Source: Micromonospora sp. LH3U1 (GTDB taxonomy: Bacteria; Actinomycetota; Actinomycetes; Mycobacteriales; Micromonosporaceae). From it: DNA of 64,000 nt. A program made the translations under genes and the position numbers. The stretch covers positions 2,418,001-2,482,000 of the forward strand of contig NZ_CP116936.1 of assembly GCF_028475105.1 (NCBI RefSeq), given 5' to 3'. Within the stretch, counting starts at the first letter, position 1, and each line of letters starts with the position of its first letter. The notes below the pieces were generated by a model. That model made no database searches. It saw only the letters and a list, made by a program, of their open reading frames with translations, and was not told the DNA's origin. Shown piece after piece: positions 62,978-64,000 of this stretch.

Positions 62978-63051
62978 CGCGATCTTGCACTTGCTGTCGA
63001 TTTTTTGCGACTTGTGCACCTTTTTGTCCCGGCAGAAAGTGCAAGATCGCG
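62978..63051. repeat. Inverted-repeat element (GATCTTGCA family), copy 2
   Basis: CGCGATCTTGCACTT (62978-62992) and AAGTGCAAGATCGCG (63037-63051) are perfect 15-bp arms about 74 bp apart; CCACCCC and GGGGTGG extend them outside. It lies between convergent genes and may also terminate both. Confidence 0.8.
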
Positions 63052-63078
63052 TGGGGTGGGGGTGGGGTGGGGCGGGGG

Positions 63079-63300
63079 TTACTGGCCTCGGCCGGTTTCG
63101 GCTTGGAGTTCGTCGATGCGCTTGGACGCTTCGGCCTTGGTCAGGTCCGGGGGAATCTCTGCGTTGGCTTCGCGGGCCAGGGTCCCTAGGTAGGACTCCT
63201 GGGCTGCGGTGGGCGGTTCGTCGCCGGTGACCCACTCGTCCGGGTCCTTGATCGCGGCGCTCTGGTCGGCCTGCTCGTTATCGCGGTCAGTCACAGTCAT
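63079..63300 (-). CDS. DUF3072 family protein
   Basis: 73 aa from ATG 63300 (AAAGGA just upstream; an ATG at 63303 directly precedes it). Acidic small protein: KDPDEWVTGDEPPTAAQESYLGTLAREANAEIPPDLTKAEASKRIDELQ is the DUF3072 motif, with PPTAAQ-YL-TLA and LTKAEASKRID conserved. Function unknown; common in actinobacteria. Upstream FAD oxidoreductase gene is divergent. Confidence 0.9.
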   Translation of the reverse strand: MTVTDRDNEQADQSAAIKDPDEWVTGDEPPTAAQESYLGTLAREANAEIPPDLTKAEASKRIDELQAETGRGQ

Positions 63301-63371
63301 CATCCTTTCTTCGAACAGGTGTGCCATTACCCTGATCTTCCGCGGTTCATGCCTGCCCGCTCGCCGCCACC

Positions 63372-63377
63372 TACGAT
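63372..63377 (+). promoter_or_regulatory. -10 box of leaderless FAD oxidoreductase gene
   Basis: TACGAT, then CACCGG (6 nt), then the ATG at 63384. Confidence 0.5.
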
Positions 63378-63383
63378 CACCGG

Positions 63384-64000
63384 ATGAAGGTGGACCGGTC
63401 GAGTGTGGTGGTGGTCGGGGCGGGAATCGCCGGGGTGGCGTGTGCGGTCGAGCTGACCAGGTCCGGAGTGCCGGTGCAGGTCCGGGAGCGGGGGCACGTC
63501 TGCGGTGGCCGGATGGCCAGCAAACGCTTCGAGGGGCGGCCCGCGGACATCGGCGCCGCGTACTTCACCGCCACCGACCCGGACTTCACCGCCGTGGTCG
63601 AGCAGTGGAGCGCCGCCGGCCTGGTCCGCGAATGGACCGACACCTTCCAGGCGTACGACCGGACCGGGCGCCACGACGTGCCCGGGCCGATGCGCTTCGC
63701 CGCGCCGCGCGGGCTGCGCTCGTTGGTCGAGCACCTGGCCGGTGCGGTGCCGGTGACCGTCGACCGGCTGGTGCTCATGGTGGAGCCCGGGCCGACCGTG
63801 GACGGTGTGCCGTGCGCGGCGGTCGCCCTGGCCATGCCGGGCCCGCAGGCCGCCCTTTTGCTCGACCCCGCACTGACCGACGCCACCCGGGTCGTGCAGG
63901 CGCAGCACTGGTCTCCGTCGCTGGCGGCGGTGCTGCGCTTCCCGACCCGCCGCTGGCCGGACTTCCGGGGCGCGTTCGTCAACGACCACCCGGTCCTCAA
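63384..64000 (+). CDS. FAD-dependent oxidoreductase (renalase/amine-oxidase-like), 5' part
   Basis: Open to the right edge; 205 codons seen. Rossmann FAD motif VVVVGAGIAGVACAVELTRSG at residues 7-27, VRERGHVCGGRMASKRFEGRPADIGAAYFTATDPDFTAVVEQW, then AAPRGLRSLVEHLAGAVPVTVDRLV. The RMASK...DIGAAYFTA block is characteristic of renalase-type NAD(P)/FAD oxidoreductases. The start is fixed by TACGAT 6 nt upstream (leaderless). Confidence 0.85.
   Translation, partial: MKVDRSSVVVVGAGIAGVACAVELTRSGVPVQVRERGHVCGGRMASKRFEGRPADIGAAYFTATDPDFTAVVEQWSAAGLVREWTDTFQAYDRTGRHDVPGPMRFAAPRGLRSLVEHLAGAVPVTVDRLVLMVEPGPTVDGVPCAAVALAMPGPQAALLLDPALTDATRVVQAQHWSPSLAAVLRFPTRRWPDFRGAFVNDHPVL

Overview
This is a 64 kb stretch of very GC-rich actinomycete chromosome. 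Gene content and style point to Micromonosporaceae, most likely Micromonospora: GTG/TTG starts, paired XRE(DUF5753)/DUF397 regulators, an IdeR-type iron box, a SigB/SigF-like sigma factor, GH9/GH30 secreted hydrolases with CBM2/CBM4 modules, and many apparently leaderless genes. It looks like an ordinary core-to-accessory region. I see no phage, integrase, transposase, CRISPR array, rRNA, tRNA or large biosynthetic cluster.

Layout. 1-5.5 kb: the 5' part of a secreted GH30 hydrolase with its operators, then the succinate dehydrogenase operon sdhCAB facing a LysR regulator. 5.5-12.6 kb: HrpA helicase, a blasticidin-S-deaminase-like enzyme, a YciI protein and an exported multicopper oxidase. 12.6-16.8 kb: a four-gene iron-siderophore ABC uptake operon behind an IdeR-type box. 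16.8-20.3 kb: a DUF559-like gene bracketed by two copies of an inverted-repeat element, an unrecognised gene with a strong palindrome in its promoter, and a divergent TetR/metallo-beta-lactamase-fold pair. 20.3-27.5 kb: a Ski2-like helicase, TrmB, a sortase with an adjacent surface protein, a MhuD-like haem-degrading monooxygenase, exonuclease III and a PAC2 protein. 28-38.5 kb: a lysozyme-fold protein, EcsC, an SGNH lipoprotein, succinate-semialdehyde dehydrogenase, an LLM flavin oxidoreductase, a Na+/H+ antiporter with a UBP zinc-finger partner, and an MFS exporter. 38.5-46.6 kb: a four-module GH9 cellulase under a CebR-like operator, a PP2C phosphatase, a frame-broken HrpB helicase, the DUF397/XRE pair and a GPP34 protein. 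46.6-57.3 kb: APC permease, SigB/F-type sigma factor, acetoacetate-decarboxylase-like protein, phospholipase D, MarR-pirin operon, TetR/FBP pair, DUF1684 and a general stress protein. 57.4-64 kb: GH15, a modular PQQ-type sugar dehydrogenase, a phosphoesterase, DUF3072 and the start of an FAD oxidoreductase.

Themes. Plant-polysaccharide breakdown links the two ends: the GH30 gene (position 673) and the GH9 gene (41142) both carry a TGGGAGCGCTCCCA-type palindrome, so one CebR-like repressor may control both. Iron handling links the siderophore operon with the MhuD-like gene. At least ten genes have a TAnnnT box 6-8 nt before the start codon and no Shine-Dalgarno sequence, which fixes several starts and implies leaderless mRNAs. 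Long hairpins punctuate the 3' ends. Two hairpin families recur (a GTGGCCTC core, and GATCTTGCA ends) and look like small dispersed elements rather than simple terminators. The best candidates for something new are the element-flanked DUF559 gene, the HrpB frameshift at an X XXY YYZ heptamer, and the blasticidin-S-deaminase-like gene.
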